Shown: positions 1 through 8,897, counted from the stretch's first letter. The stretch is DNA of 64,000 bases from DASVDE01 sp036381235 (GCA_036381235.1 DASVDE010000002.1:1-64000); one strand, 5' to 3'. Made by a program: numbers and translations. The notes: generated from the letters alone by a model not told the origin.

Positions 1-95
1 AACCTGCGGACCAGTTTCAGCTTCTCGTTCTGGGGGCTTTCGATCGTCATCCTGTTCGGGTCTCTCGTCGGATCTGTCTCTTTCTTCTCCCACAT
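1..95 (-). CDS. TrmH/SpoU-family RNA methyltransferase, N-terminal fragment
   Basis: Only the first 31 codons lie in the window; the gene runs off the left edge. The ATG at 95 follows an AGGAG-type ribosome-binding site five bases upstream. The segment SPQNEKLKLVRR matches the opening of SpoU/TrmH-type 2'-O-ribose methyltransferases, which usually start with a 'SPxNxxxKxxRxL' stretch before the substrate-binding domain. A gene of this family commonly lies downstream of rplT, which supports the call. An internal ATG at codon 16 is an alternative start. The SAM-binding knot domain is not visible here. Confidence 0.6.
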   Translation of the reverse strand, partial: MWEKKETDPTRDPNRMTIESPQNEKLKLVRR

Positions 96-121
96 ACCTT
101 CTCCTGGACCTGCCCCGGCCA

Positions 122-148
122 CAAAAAAGCGGGCCTGAGAAGGCCCGC
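122..148 (-). terminator. Rho-independent terminator after rplT
   Basis: An 8-bp GC-rich stem (129-136 with 141-148) closes on a four-base loop and, read on the minus strand, is followed by six T residues. It lies 26 bases after the rplT stop codon, so it probably ends the rpmI-rplT transcript and separates it from the methyltransferase gene. Confidence 0.8.
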
Positions 149-174
149 CCGGGAAAGTGGAGTGATGGCTGCGG

Positions 175-534
175 CTAGGCGGCCGCACCCTCCCGGGCAA
201 GCTCCACGAATCGGCGAAACGCATCGCGGTCGTTGACGGCGATGTCGGCGAGCATCTTGCGGTTGACCTCGACCTCGGCCTTGCTGAGGCCGTGGATCAG
301 CTCCGAGTAACTCATCCCCTCGAGCCGCGCGGCGGCGTTGATGCGGGTGATCCAGAGCCGGCGGAAATCGCGCTTGCGGTTGCGCCGGTCGCGATAGGCG
401 TACATCCCCGAGCGCTGCACCTGCTCTTTGGCGAACCGGTAGGAGGAATGCTTGCGACCGTAGTAGCCCTTCGCTTCCTTGAGCACCTTGCGGCGCTTCT
501 TTTTGGCGTGGACCGAACGCTTGACCCGGCTCAC
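175..534 (-). CDS. rplT: 50S ribosomal protein L20
   Basis: This 119-residue protein has the usual length of L20 and its basic N-terminal tail, which binds 23S rRNA early in large-subunit assembly. Segments such as AKGYYGRKHSSYRFAKEQV and RDFRRLWITRINAAAR are family hallmarks. The start is a GTG at 534 that overlaps the TGA stop of rpmI, so the two are probably translationally coupled. The usual infC neighbour is missing here and lies 2.3 kb upstream beyond two sugar genes. Confidence 0.97.
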   Translation of the reverse strand: MSRVKRSVHAKKKRRKVLKEAKGYYGRKHSSYRFAKEQVQRSGMYAYRDRRNRKRDFRRLWITRINAAARLEGMSYSELIHGLSKAEVEVNRKMLADIAVNDRDAFRRFVELAREGAAA

Positions 535-731
535 TTCTTGCCTCCGAGCAGCTGCCGGACCCGTTTCTGGTCCGGCTTGGAGATCTCGACGGGCCGCGCC
601 ATGCGGCGCTTGCGCTTCGGCGACTTTTTCTCGAGGATGTGGCTCGAGTAGGCGCGCCGACCGCGCAGCTTGCCCTTGGCGGTCTTGCGAAACCGCTTCT
701 TGGCGCCGGAATGGGTCTTCATCTTGGGCAT
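531..731 (-). CDS. rpmI: 50S ribosomal protein L35
   Basis: The 66-residue protein starts MPKMKTHSGAKKRFRKT, the highly conserved L35 opening, and is strongly basic. It is a structural protein of the large ribosomal subunit. The ATG at 731 is chosen because it matches the family N-terminus; the open frame continues upstream without similarity. It precedes rplT with a 4-base overlap. Only 43 bases separate it from the convergently unrelated aminotransferase stop codon, so its promoter must lie in that gap or further upstream in the aminotransferase gene. Confidence 0.96.
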   Translation of the reverse strand: MPKMKTHSGAKKRFRKTAKGKLRGRRAYSSHILEKKSPKRKRRMARPVEISKPDQKRVRQLLGGKK

Positions 732-774
732 GGGGACGGTTATTGAAGCAGACAGGCGCCGAGATGCGCGGGTA

Positions 775-1914
775 CTACCCCAGCGCACCCTCGAGAGCCT
801 CGACCACCCGGTCGACCTGGCCGTCCTCCATATGGGAGAAGAGCGGTAGGGCGATCTGGCTGCGCGAGGCAAGCTCGGTGCGGGGCAGGGACACTCCCGG
901 GAAGCGCTCACGGTAAGCCGTGAACTCATGGATGCCCGGATACATGACCGTCGTGCGCACACCCTGCTCCCGCATGCGCTCACGCACCTCGTCGCGATGC
1001 TCGGGATCGTCCACCATCACCGCCATCGCGAAGCACGAAGACTGCCCCACCTGCTCATCGAGGTACGGCACGGTCACACCGCTTAATCCCTGCAGGGCGG
1101 CGCGATACCTGGCGACGATGGCCCGCCGCCTCTCTATCTCTCCCTCGAGACGGCCCAGGCGGGAGAGGAGAAGCGCAGCGCGAGGCTCGTCCATCCGGTA
1201 GTTGAACCCGACATCGGTGACGTCATAGCCGAGCGCGTGCCCGCGGTGACGCTCCCAGGTGACAGTGGTCATCGCGTGGGAGCGCAACGCGCGTGCCCGG
1301 GTCGCCACCTCCTCGTCGTCGGTTGCGAGCGCTCCTCCCTCGCCCACAGCCAGGACCTTGTTGGGGAAGAAGCTGAACGCCCCCGCCAAGCCAAATGTCC
1401 CGAGCTTGCGACCGTCGAAGGTCGCGCTCGGCGCGTGCGCGCTGTCCTCGATCAGCGCCAGACCGCGCTCTGAGCACAGCCTCTCGAGTCGGTCGACCGC
1501 GGCGGGATAGCCGGCGTAGTGAACCGTCACGACCGCCTTCGTCCTCTCGCTGAGCAGCTCCTCGACGTGGTCTGGGTCGACCCCCAGGTCGTTCTGGCCG
1601 ACGATGTCTGCGAAGACGGGCGTGGCGCCGGTGTAGAGAACCGCGGCGGCGGTCGCGACGAAGGTGAAGGACGGGACGATCACCTCGTCGCCTTCCCCGA
1701 CCCCGGCGCAGAGCATCGAGAGGTGAAGCGCCGCGGTGCAGGACGAAGTTGCGACCACCTCGGCACAGCCGAGCTGATCGGCGAACGCGCGCTCGAACTC
1801 GGCCACGCGCGGCCCCATCGTCCACCAGCCGGAGCTGAGCGTTTCGGCGACTGCGTCCAGGTCTTCCTGCGGTACCTGCAGGTCGAAGACCGGGATCTCC
1901 TGGGAGCCTTCCAT
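775..1914 (-). CDS. DegT/DnrJ/EryC1/StrS-family PLP-dependent sugar aminotransferase
   Basis: A 379-residue type-I-fold aminotransferase that would transfer an amino group, usually from glutamate, to a keto nucleotide sugar. The PLP Schiff-base lysine is K186 in FSFFPNKVLAVGEGGAL, and the cofactor-ring aspartate is D157 in EDSAHA; the ATSSCTAALHLSM segment near 55-67 holds the phosphate-binding region. Length and motif order fit the family. The gene diverges from the UDP-GlcNAc 2-epimerase gene with about 50 bases between starts, which suggests a shared control region and a joint role in surface polysaccharide synthesis. The exact sugar substrate cannot be told from sequence. Confidence 0.9.
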   Translation of the reverse strand: MEGSQEIPVFDLQVPQEDLDAVAETLSSGWWTMGPRVAEFERAFADQLGCAEVVATSSCTAALHLSMLCAGVGEGDEVIVPSFTFVATAAAVLYTGATPVFADIVGQNDLGVDPDHVEELLSERTKAVVTVHYAGYPAAVDRLERLCSERGLALIEDSAHAPSATFDGRKLGTFGLAGAFSFFPNKVLAVGEGGALATDDEEVATRARALRSHAMTTVTWERHRGHALGYDVTDVGFNYRMDEPRAALLLSRLGRLEGEIERRRAIVARYRAALQGLSGVTVPYLDEQVGQSSCFAMAVMVDDPEHRDEVRERMREQGVRTTVMYPGIHEFTAYRERFPGVSLPRTELASRSQIALPLFSHMEDGQVDRVVEALEGALG

Positions 1915-1966
1915 CGGGGAGGCATTGAATCAGGCGCCTGGCCAACCTCGCGGATACGCTGCGCCG

Positions 1967-3040
1967 ATGCGCCTCCTCTACGTGATCGGCACTCGGCCGA
2001 ACTTCGTCAAGACGGCGCCGGTGATCTCGGCACTGCACCGGCGGCTGCCGGACGCCCAGCACACGCTCGTCCACACCGGACAGCACTACGACCGTCTGAT
2101 GTCGGAGGTCTTCTTCGAGGAGCTGGGAGTGTCCGCCCCCGATCACATGCTGGAGGTCGGATCGGGAAGCCACGCCCAGCAGACGGCGCGGGTGATGGAG
2201 CGGCTGGAGCCGGTGCTCGCCGACGAAGCACCCGACCTGGTGATGGTTCCCGGCGACGTCAACTCAACCCTGGCGGCGGCGCTTACCGCGGTGAAGATGA
2301 ACATCCCGGTGGCCCACATCGAATCGGGGCTGCGCAGCTTCGACCGCACGATGCCGGAAGAGGTCAACCGGATCGTCGCCGACGAGTTCTCCCAGTACCT
2401 GTTCCTTCACTGCGACGAGGCGATCGACAACCTGCGCGCCGAGGGCATCCCCGACGAGCGCATGCACTTCGTCGGCAACACGATGATCGACACGCTGGTG
2501 GCCTTGGAGGATCGCTTCCGCGCCGCCGGCGCCGCCGGTCGCCTGGGGGTGGAGCCGGGGCAGTTCGCCCTCGTCACCCTGCACCGCCCCGCCCTCGTCG
2601 ACGGGCCGCTGCTGGCGGAGACGATGCGGCAGCTGGCGGCCCTTGCCCGCAAGATGCCTATCGTCTTCCCGGTTCACCCGCGCACCCGCAAGATGATGGA
2701 GGAGGTCGATTCCGATCATCCGGGGCTGCTGCTGAGCGAGCCGCTCGGCTACCTCGACTTTCTCTCACTGCTGGCCGACGCGGGCGCGGTGCTCACCGAC
2801 TCCGGCGGAATCCAGGAAGAGACGACTTACCTCGGCATCCCCTGTTTCACGCTGCGCGACAACACCGAGCGGCCGGTGACGGTCCGCGCCGGCACCAACA
2901 CCCTGCTGGGGCTCGACCCGGCTGCAATCGCAGGGATCCCGGCGGCGCTGGCCGAGCGACCGGCGAAGCGGCCCGAACCACCTCCCCTCTGGGACGGCCG
3001 CGCCGGCGAGCGAATCGCCGACGTGATCGCCGCTGCCTAG
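1967..3040 (+). CDS. wecB: UDP-N-acetylglucosamine 2-epimerase (non-hydrolysing)
   Basis: This 357-residue protein interconverts UDP-GlcNAc and UDP-ManNAc, a precursor for surface glycans. Family motifs are GTRPNFVKTAPVI at the N-terminus, HTGQHYDRLMSEVFFEEL, the GDVNST loop, HIESGLRSFD, MPEEVNRIV and the C-terminal LTDSGGIQEET and ERPVTV segments. I start it at the ATG at 1967 (MRLLYVIGTRP) because family members begin there; an upstream TTG at 1925 would add 14 residues without similarity. Its stop overlaps the end of infC on the other strand by four bases, so the two transcripts converge. Confidence 0.92.
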   Translation: MRLLYVIGTRPNFVKTAPVISALHRRLPDAQHTLVHTGQHYDRLMSEVFFEELGVSAPDHMLEVGSGSHAQQTARVMERLEPVLADEAPDLVMVPGDVNSTLAAALTAVKMNIPVAHIESGLRSFDRTMPEEVNRIVADEFSQYLFLHCDEAIDNLRAEGIPDERMHFVGNTMIDTLVALEDRFRAAGAAGRLGVEPGQFALVTLHRPALVDGPLLAETMRQLAALARKMPIVFPVHPRTRKMMEEVDSDHPGLLLSEPLGYLDFLSLLADAGAVLTDSGGIQEETTYLGIPCFTLRDNTERPVTVRAGTNTLLGLDPAAIAGIPAALAERPAKRPEPPPLWDGRAGERIADVIAAA

Positions 3041-3636
3041 CCCTCGGCCGCAGCGACGTCGTCGGGCTTGGCGTCCTCCACCTTCACCGCATCCTTGCCG
3101 GGGCCGAGCAGCATGCTCATGTTGCGACCCTCCTGAAGCGGCTCGGACTCGATTACGGCGAGGCCGTTCAGGTCCTCGAAGAGGCGCTGGAGCAGAGCCC
3201 TGCCTCGCTCGGGATGGGCCTGCTCGCGGCCGCGGAACATGATCGTCACCTTGACCTTGTCCTGGTGGCGAAGGAAGCGCTCGACATGGCCCTTCTTGGT
3301 CTCGTAATCGTGGTCGGCGATCTTCGGCCGCAGCTTGATCTCGCGGATGTTGACCTGCTGCTGGTGCTTGCGGGCGGCCTTCTGCTTCTGCTCCTGCTCG
3401 TACTTGTACTTCGAGTAGTCGAGCAGGCGGGTTACCGGCGGCTTCGCGTTGGGCGCGACCTCTACCAGGTCGAGGTCTGCGTCCTGAGCGCGTTTCAGCG
3501 CATCGGCTGTCTCGAGGATTCCGAGTTGCTCTCCCTCGGCGCCGATCAGGCGCACTTTCGGCACCCGAATCCGCTCATTGACCCGAGTCGTGTCGCGCTC
3601 TGGAGGGCGCCGATCGAACCTGCGCGGGACCGGCAC
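3037..3636 (-). CDS. infC: Translation initiation factor IF-3
   Basis: IF-3 binds the 30S subunit and checks the initiator codon and tRNA. The 199-residue protein has the N-domain motif NERIRVPKVRLIGAEGEQLG, the lysine/glutamine-rich linker around residues 75-92 (EQEQKQKAARKHQQQ), and the C-domain signature IREIKLRPKIADHDYETK. It carries a short acidic tail (DAKPDDVAAAEG). The start appears to be GTG at 3636; no good ribosome-binding site precedes it, and the codon just upstream is ATA after an in-frame TAG. infC is cut off from rpmI-rplT by two sugar genes, although it normally heads that operon. Confidence 0.95.
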   Translation of the reverse strand: MPVPRRFDRRPPERDTTRVNERIRVPKVRLIGAEGEQLGILETADALKRAQDADLDLVEVAPNAKPPVTRLLDYSKYKYEQEQKQKAARKHQQQVNIREIKLRPKIADHDYETKKGHVERFLRHQDKVKVTIMFRGREQAHPERGRALLQRLFEDLNGLAVIESEPLQEGRNMSMLLGPGKDAVKVEDAKPDDVAAAEG

Positions 3637-3782
3637 TATCTAAGTGAGGAGGGAAGCTTCAAGCGGACGAGAGGTAGGCGCGTTGGCACGTTGGGCGCTC
3701 AAAGTGTGGAGCGCGCTGGGGATGTCATGCCTGCGAACAAGTGCGCGCAGTATAGAGGCATGGCGGCGCTTGGCAAATCGAT

Positions 3783-5723
3783 TCACGCGCTTTGGCGCTT
3801 TATCAACTCGGCGAACTCTCCGATCGACATCGGGTCAAGCTCGCCGTCGGAATGGGAACGCGGCGCGACGGCGCCGTCGTCCTCCTCGCGATCCCCCACC
3901 ACCAGCATGTAGGGATAGCGGCCCAGCTCGGCATCGCGGATCTTCCTGCCGACCGACTCGGAGCGCTCGTCGACCGTGATCCGCACGCCTGCCTCTCGCA
4001 GCTCCGCGGCGACCCGGGCGGCGTACTCGTTGTGACGATCGGCGACCGGCAAAACGATCGCCTGCACCGGAGCCAGCCAGAGGGGGAAGCGACCCGCGTA
4101 GTGCTCGATCAGGATCCCGGCGAAGCGCTCCATCGAGCCCAGGAGGGCGCGGTGGATCATCACCGGCCGATGGGGAGCGTCATCGGCGCCGGTATAGGCG
4201 AGGTCGAAGCGCTCCGGCATGAAGAAGTCCAGCTGGCAGGTGCCGCACTGCCATGAGCGGCCGAGCGCGTCGGTGACGTGGAAGTCGATCTTCGGCCCGT
4301 AGAAGGCCCCGTCGCCGGGGTTCAGCTCGTATTCGCGATCCTGGCGATCGAGCGCCTCGGTCAACGCCGCCTCCGCCTTCTCCCACTGCTCGTCGGTGCC
4401 GATCGACTTCTCCGGGCGGGTCGACAGCTCCACCCGCACGTCCTCGAAGCCAAAGCGCGCGTACAGCTCGTCGATCGCCTCGCAGATGTCGGCCACCTCG
4501 TCGGTGATCTGCTCCTCGGCGCAGTAGACATGGGCATCGTCCTGGGTGAAGGCGCGGACGCGAAGCAGGCCGTGCAGGACGCCCTCGCGCTCGTTGCGGG
4601 TGACGCGGCCGAACTCGGCCAGGCGCAGCGGCAGCTCTCGGTAGGAGTGGCGCTCGGAGCCAAAGACGAGGCAGGCGCCGGGGCAGTTCATCGGCCGCAG
4701 CGCGAAACGCCGTTCGCCGTCCTGCATGAAGAACATGTCCTCGCGGTAGTTCTCCCAGTGCCCGGAGCGGTGCCAGAGCTGCTCGTCGAGAACCTGCGGC
4801 GTGGCAATCTCCTGATAGCCGCGCCGGCGCAGCTGGCTCTGGACCTCGTCCTCGATCAGGTGCAGGAGAGTGGTCCCGTTTGGAAGCCAGAACGGCATCC
4901 CGGGGGCCTCCTCGCGCAGCATGAAAAGGCCCAGCTGGGGGCCGAGGCGACGGTGATCGCGGGCCTTTGCCTGCTCGATCCGCTCCAGGTGGGTCTCGAG
5001 GTCCTTCTTCGAGAAGAAGGCCGTGCCGTAGATGCGAGTCAGCATCTGGCGCTTCTCGTCGCCGCGCCAGTAGGCGCCGGCGAGTGAGCTGAGCTTGATC
5101 GCCTTGATCCGGCCGGTCGAGGGGCCGTGGGGGCCGCGGCAGAGGTCCTCGAAGGGGCCGTTGCGATACAGCGAGACGGTCTCGACCCCCTCGTCGCGGA
5201 CCAGATCCTCGATCAGCTCGACCTTGTAGTCCTCGCCCTGCTCCCTGAAGATCTCAATCGCTTCGGCGATCGGGATGTCGCGGCGGGAGAACTCCTCGTC
5301 GGCCTTGATGTGGGCGCGCATCGCCTCCTCGATTCGCTCGAGGTCGGCGTCGGTGACCTTGACGTCCTCGGGAAAGTCGAAGTCGTAGTAGAAGCCGCCC
5401 TCGATTGCCGGGCCGATCGTCACCTTTGTTCCCGGGTACAGCTCCTGGACGGCCTCGGCCATCACGTGGGCGGCGTCGTGGCGGATCAGCTCGAGGGCCT
5501 CGGGGTCGCGGTCGGTGAGGATCGCGACCCCGGCTCCATCCGGCAGCGGCGCGGAGAGATCGCGCAGCTCGCCATCGACGCGAATCGCCAGCGCGGCCTT
5601 GGCCAAGCCGGGCCCTATCGCCGCGGCGGCGTCCCCCCCGGTTGCGCCATCGGGCAGCTCCAAGGGCGTGCCATCGGGCAGCTTCACGGTGATCTTTCCG
5701 GTCGCGGCTTCGATGCGGCCCAT
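3783..5723 (-). CDS. thrS: Threonine--tRNA ligase
   Basis: A 646-residue class II synthetase that charges tRNA-Thr. From the N-terminus it has a TGS domain (about 10-70), an editing/SAD domain with IRHDAAHVMAEAVQ and LCRGPHGPSTG zinc-type residues, the catalytic core with FWLPNG, the motif 2 region RPMNCPGA, QDDAHVY and motif 3 MIHRALLGSMERF, then the anticodon-binding domain (LAPVQAIVLPVADRHNEYA to the end). The ATG at 5723 is chosen because the TGS domain starts directly after it; it lies only five bases after the stop of the upstream membrane-protein gene, so co-transcription is likely. It precedes infC, as in many bacteria. Confidence 0.97.
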   Translation of the reverse strand: MGRIEAATGKITVKLPDGTPLELPDGATGGDAAAAIGPGLAKAALAIRVDGELRDLSAPLPDGAGVAILTDRDPEALELIRHDAAHVMAEAVQELYPGTKVTIGPAIEGGFYYDFDFPEDVKVTDADLERIEEAMRAHIKADEEFSRRDIPIAEAIEIFREQGEDYKVELIEDLVRDEGVETVSLYRNGPFEDLCRGPHGPSTGRIKAIKLSSLAGAYWRGDEKRQMLTRIYGTAFFSKKDLETHLERIEQAKARDHRRLGPQLGLFMLREEAPGMPFWLPNGTTLLHLIEDEVQSQLRRRGYQEIATPQVLDEQLWHRSGHWENYREDMFFMQDGERRFALRPMNCPGACLVFGSERHSYRELPLRLAEFGRVTRNEREGVLHGLLRVRAFTQDDAHVYCAEEQITDEVADICEAIDELYARFGFEDVRVELSTRPEKSIGTDEQWEKAEAALTEALDRQDREYELNPGDGAFYGPKIDFHVTDALGRSWQCGTCQLDFFMPERFDLAYTGADDAPHRPVMIHRALLGSMERFAGILIEHYAGRFPLWLAPVQAIVLPVADRHNEYAARVAAELREAGVRITVDERSESVGRKIRDAELGRYPYMLVVGDREEDDGAVAPRSHSDGELDPMSIGEFAELIKRQSA

Positions 5724-5728
5724 GCTAC

Positions 5729-7507
5729 TTACGACCCCTGCCGCGCCTGGCGTACGGCGATCAGCGGGCAATCGCTGTGGCCACGGAGCGGACCGATGCG
5801 CTCCCAAAGGACGTAGGGGGCGTCGACGCGGCGAACCCGCAGAGCGCCGTACGGGGGGCGGTGAGGCACGCCCTCAGTGACCACGAAGCGGATTCCACGC
5901 GGGAGCCTGGCGCCCGCAGCCGCCTCAGAACCGACGCAGACCCGCCCACCGCGCAGCTCCCAGACGATGTAGCGGGCGCCGTGCTGGTCGTCGAGCAGTG
6001 CATCCGAGGCGAGGACGAGCGTCGCGCCGGAGGCGATCAGAGGACGCAGCTCCGTCAGCGCGGGTGTGTAGGCGGTCGGCCCGACCGGTGCATTGGCGAA
6101 GGCAAGCAGCGAGCAGCCGCCCGCGGCGAGCACGTAACAAGCGGCGGCGAGGGAGGCATACGCCGATTTGCGTCGGCTGTTGGCGACTTTCTCGCGGTAT
6201 GGCCGAATAAGTCGCCAATCGCTCGCTCTCAGCAGGGGTAGCAGGATGATCAGAGCCGCAATCGGCGCCGCGACGACGATCGACTTCGCAGCGGTGTAGG
6301 GAGTGCCGGCGAGGCGGGTGAGGGCGTAGACGGCGGCGACCGCGAACAGGCCGGCGAGAATCGCGCTTTCGCGACGCCGCAAGCACCAGACCAGGCCGTG
6401 GATCAGCAGCAGCGCGGCGAACGCCGCGCCGAGGTAGTAGACGACCGCGGGCACCGCCCCATCGCCAGGCGCGAGCCGGAAATCGCCGGAGGGCCAGATT
6501 CCCAGCGCCTCGAACGGGGAGACCTGGCCGAAGAGGTTGCCCAGGCCGGGGCCGGCCGGGTCGAAGGTCTCGAAGCTGTGGAAGTCGATCATCCTGCCGA
6601 GCTCCGGCAGGGCCAACACGCCGAAGACGACCAGCGCCAGCAGCATGGGCCGCACCGGCAGCGATCGCTCCAGCGCAAGCCAGAGCGCCAGAGCCCCGAC
6701 CAGCCAGATCAAGCCCGGGAAGCTGTAGGCGTAGACGCTGCCAACTGCGATCAGCGCGGCCGGGACCAGGCGCAACAGCTGTCCTGCCCAGACCTCTTTC
6801 GTGCTCTCCCGCAGGGCAAGCACGAAGGCGAGCACGAAAAGCGCCTGCATCGTCTCCTTGAAGGCGCCCTGGGCGAAGTAGGAGGCAACCATGTAGGCAA
6901 GGCCGACCACGAGGGCGCCGCCGATGCGACGCGGCGACGAAAGCTCGGCGAAGGCGGCAAGTGCGGTCAGTGGGGCGAGCACGGCGACGGCGACGGTCAG
7001 GCCGCCGAAGCCCTGGACGAGGCCGATCCCAAGGCCCTTGTTCAGAGCGACGACGATCGCGTGCGGGCCCAACGGATAGCCCTGGTGGAGAAGCTGGGAC
7101 CCGGCGCCATCGGCGAGGCGATCGACCGCCAGCAGGTGCTGGGACATGTCGGGGTTGAAGCCGGTGCCGAGGATCCCGAAGTGACCCTCGACGATGAACG
7201 GCAGCGAGGCGGCGGCCAGCGCGATGAACCCGACGGGAAAGCCGATACGCAACGCCTCCCCACCCCCGTCGACTCGCCCGCGAAGAAACCCCACCGAGGC
7301 GATGACGAGCGCCAAAACGGCGACAGCGGAAAGGACCCCCTCTCCGGGCATCCGCACGGTCGCCCAACAGACCGCGCAGAGCAGCGCCAGCCCGACAGCC
7401 GGCGCCAACCAGGACCACCGGCGACCGCCGCAAAGCGCGACCGCCGCCTGCCCCAACGCGAGCGAGGCGGCGCAAACGGCCAGCACGGCTGCATAGGTCG
7501 CGATCAC
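5729..7507 (-). CDS. Polytopic membrane protein, unknown function
   Basis: A roughly 592-residue protein with many hydrophobic segments, about a dozen, such as ATYAAVLAVCAASLALGQ at the start and LLLIHGLVW, LIILLPLLRA further on, ending in a ~100-residue soluble C-terminal tail. The layout (long loop after the first few helices, then many TMs) recalls GT-C type lipid-linked glycosyltransferases, but I recognise no catalytic motif, so this is only a suggestion. The start is taken at the GTG at 7507 (VIATYAAVL); the open frame continues upstream antisense to the AraC gene, which I do not believe is coding. It lies directly upstream of thrS. Confidence 0.6.
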   Translation of the reverse strand: MIATYAAVLAVCAASLALGQAAVALCGGRRWSWLAPAVGLALLCAVCWATVRMPGEGVLSAVAVLALVIASVGFLRGRVDGGGEALRIGFPVGFIALAAASLPFIVEGHFGILGTGFNPDMSQHLLAVDRLADGAGSQLLHQGYPLGPHAIVVALNKGLGIGLVQGFGGLTVAVAVLAPLTALAAFAELSSPRRIGGALVVGLAYMVASYFAQGAFKETMQALFVLAFVLALRESTKEVWAGQLLRLVPAALIAVGSVYAYSFPGLIWLVGALALWLALERSLPVRPMLLALVVFGVLALPELGRMIDFHSFETFDPAGPGLGNLFGQVSPFEALGIWPSGDFRLAPGDGAVPAVVYYLGAAFAALLLIHGLVWCLRRRESAILAGLFAVAAVYALTRLAGTPYTAAKSIVVAAPIAALIILLPLLRASDWRLIRPYREKVANSRRKSAYASLAAACYVLAAGGCSLLAFANAPVGPTAYTPALTELRPLIASGATLVLASDALLDDQHGARYIVWELRGGRVCVGSEAAAGARLPRGIRFVVTEGVPHRPPYGALRVRRVDAPYVLWERIGPLRGHSDCPLIAVRQARQGS

Positions 7508-7531
7508 CGGCGGCGAGCCTAGACTGAAGCG

Positions 7532-7966
7532 ATGGCGTTCGTCCCGCCCGCAAGGCATCTTCTGCGAGCCAAGGACCTCGCGGACGCGCGCTACTTCGAA
7601 CCGCTGGGGGTGGATGATCTCGCTCGCGAGGCAGGCCTCTCCCGCGCTCATTTCAGCCGCGAGTTCCGCCGAGCCTTCGACGAGTCGCCGCACGCCTACC
7701 TGCTGACGCGACGGCTCGAGCGCGCCGCCTCGCTGCTGCGAACGACCGACCAATCTGTCGCCGAGATCTGCCTCGCGGTCGGCCTGCAGGGCATCGGCTC
7801 CTTCACGACCAGCTTCAAACGGGCCTACGACTTGACGCCGACGGCGTACCGGGCGAGCTTCCCGCCGGCGTCTCTGAACGCCCTGGTTCCAGCCTGTGTC
7901 GTGCGCGCCTATGGACGGCCCCAACACCGCACGTTTCGAGAAGACAGCCCCGTCGCGCCGACCTAG
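7532..7966 (+). CDS. AraC/XylS-family regulator, HTH domain only
   Basis: The 144-residue protein consists almost entirely of the double helix-turn-helix DNA-binding domain: LGVDDLAREAGLSRAHFSREF for the first helix-turn-helix and SVAEICLAVGLQGIGSFTTSFK for the second, ending with the family segment LTPTAYRA. No N-terminal ligand-binding domain is present, so it may respond to another protein or act constitutively. It is followed 36 bases later by a VOC-fold protein gene on the same strand, its probable target or partner. The start ATG at 7532 diverges from the membrane-protein gene 25 bases away. Confidence 0.85.
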   Translation: MAFVPPARHLLRAKDLADARYFEPLGVDDLAREAGLSRAHFSREFRRAFDESPHAYLLTRRLERAASLLRTTDQSVAEICLAVGLQGIGSFTTSFKRAYDLTPTAYRASFPPASLNALVPACVVRAYGRPQHRTFREDSPVAPT

Positions 7967-8002
7967 CATCGACGCCGAGACGATCCCGACAAGGAGGAAA
8001 CG

Positions 8003-8428
8003 ATGAAGATCGCAAACGCGCAGCTATGGGTTCACGATCAGGACGAGGCACTCGCCTTCTACACGGAGAAGGTCGGCATGGAGGTCCGCGCCGACGTCAC
8101 CCTTCCCGAGATGGGGGACTTCCGCTGGCTCACGGTCGGGCCGGTCGGGCAAGAGGAGGTCTCGATCGTGCTGATGGCCATCCCCGGTCCGCCGGTGATG
8201 GACGAGGAGACCGCCGGGCAGGTTCGCAACCTGATGGCAAAGGGCTTCGCCGGCACCGTGTTCCTCACGACCGACGACTGTCAAGCCTCCTATGAGGAGC
8301 TGACGGCCCGCGGTGTCGAATTCACCGAGCCGCCGGAGCAGCGCCCCTACGGCATCGACTCCGGCTTCCGCGACCCGTCCGGCAACAGCTTCCGCCTGAC
8401 GCAGGTGATGCTGCCGACGACCGCCTGA
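8003..8428 (+). CDS. VOC-family (glyoxalase/bleomycin-resistance-like) protein
   Basis: A 141-residue protein with the paired beta-alpha-beta-beta-beta VOC fold: MKIANAQLWVHDQDEALAFY opens the first half and the DPSGNSFRLTQV segment near the C-terminus carries the typical glutamate/polar metal-site region. Members bind or transform small molecules; the substrate is not predictable here. A very strong ribosome-binding site, AAGGAGGAAACG, precedes the ATG at 8003. The gene sits directly downstream of an AraC-type regulator, an arrangement often seen for stress or drug-response pairs. Confidence 0.85.
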   Translation: MKIANAQLWVHDQDEALAFYTEKVGMEVRADVTLPEMGDFRWLTVGPVGQEEVSIVLMAIPGPPVMDEETAGQVRNLMAKGFAGTVFLTTDDCQASYEELTARGVEFTEPPEQRPYGIDSGFRDPSGNSFRLTQVMLPTTA

Positions 8429-8450
8429 GGCTGCCCGCGCCGAAACTCGG

Positions 8451-8897
8451 TCAGGAGGGCGGCGTGAACTGCCCTCCGCCGAGCTCCGGCGGCAGGGCGC
8501 GTGGCCCGTCGGGATAGAGGTCGCGCAGCTGCGCTTCGGTCATCTCGAGCGTGTTTGCAGGCCCGGGCGGGGCGCCGACGACGAGCCAGAGCGCTTCGAC
8601 CTCCGTGTCGTTGAAGAGCTGCCGCACGGTCCTGGGCTCGACGAGCATCGCGTCAAGCGCGCCGAACTCGTAGGCGTCGTCGCCGATTCGTATCCGGCCC
8701 CTGCCCTCGAGCAGGACGTATAGCTCCTCCTCCTCGGCGTGACGATGCCGCGTCGACGCCTCGCCCGGCCGCAGCCGCCAGAGCCGGGCGCCGAGTCTCG
8801 TGGCCTCCAGCTGCTTCGCCAGATCCGTGTTCAGCACCCGCATCTGGTTCGACTCCCGCCAGTAGGCATCCTCGGCGCGCAGCAGGCGGTGGGTCAT
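8451..8897 (-). CDS. Cupin-domain protein
   Basis: A 148-residue single-domain cupin. The first cupin motif is visible as GEASTRHRHAEEEELYVLLEGRG (His, His, Glu metal ligands within residues about 45-67), and the second as the AMLVEPRTVRQLFN region, where the usual histidine appears to be replaced. It probably binds a metal and a small molecule; the reaction is unknown. The ATG at 8897 is chosen because AAGGAG lies eight bases upstream; the frame continues upstream through tRNA-Val, which is not coding. Confidence 0.82.
   Translation of the reverse strand: MTHRLLRAEDAYWRESNQMRVLNTDLAKQLEATRLGARLWRLRPGEASTRHRHAEEEELYVLLEGRGRIRIGDDAYEFGALDAMLVEPRTVRQLFNDTEVEALWLVVGAPPGPANTLEMTEAQLRDLYPDGPRALPPELGGGQFTPPS

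Noticed and set aside
3637..3782. Structured leader for infC
   Set aside because: The 146-base gap has no recognisable ribosomal-protein leader or T-box motif; small pairing stretches are no better than chance in GC-rich DNA.
1519..3912. A ~800-codon plus-strand open frame
   Set aside because: It runs antisense to the aminotransferase and infC and out of frame through wecB, with no recognisable domain.
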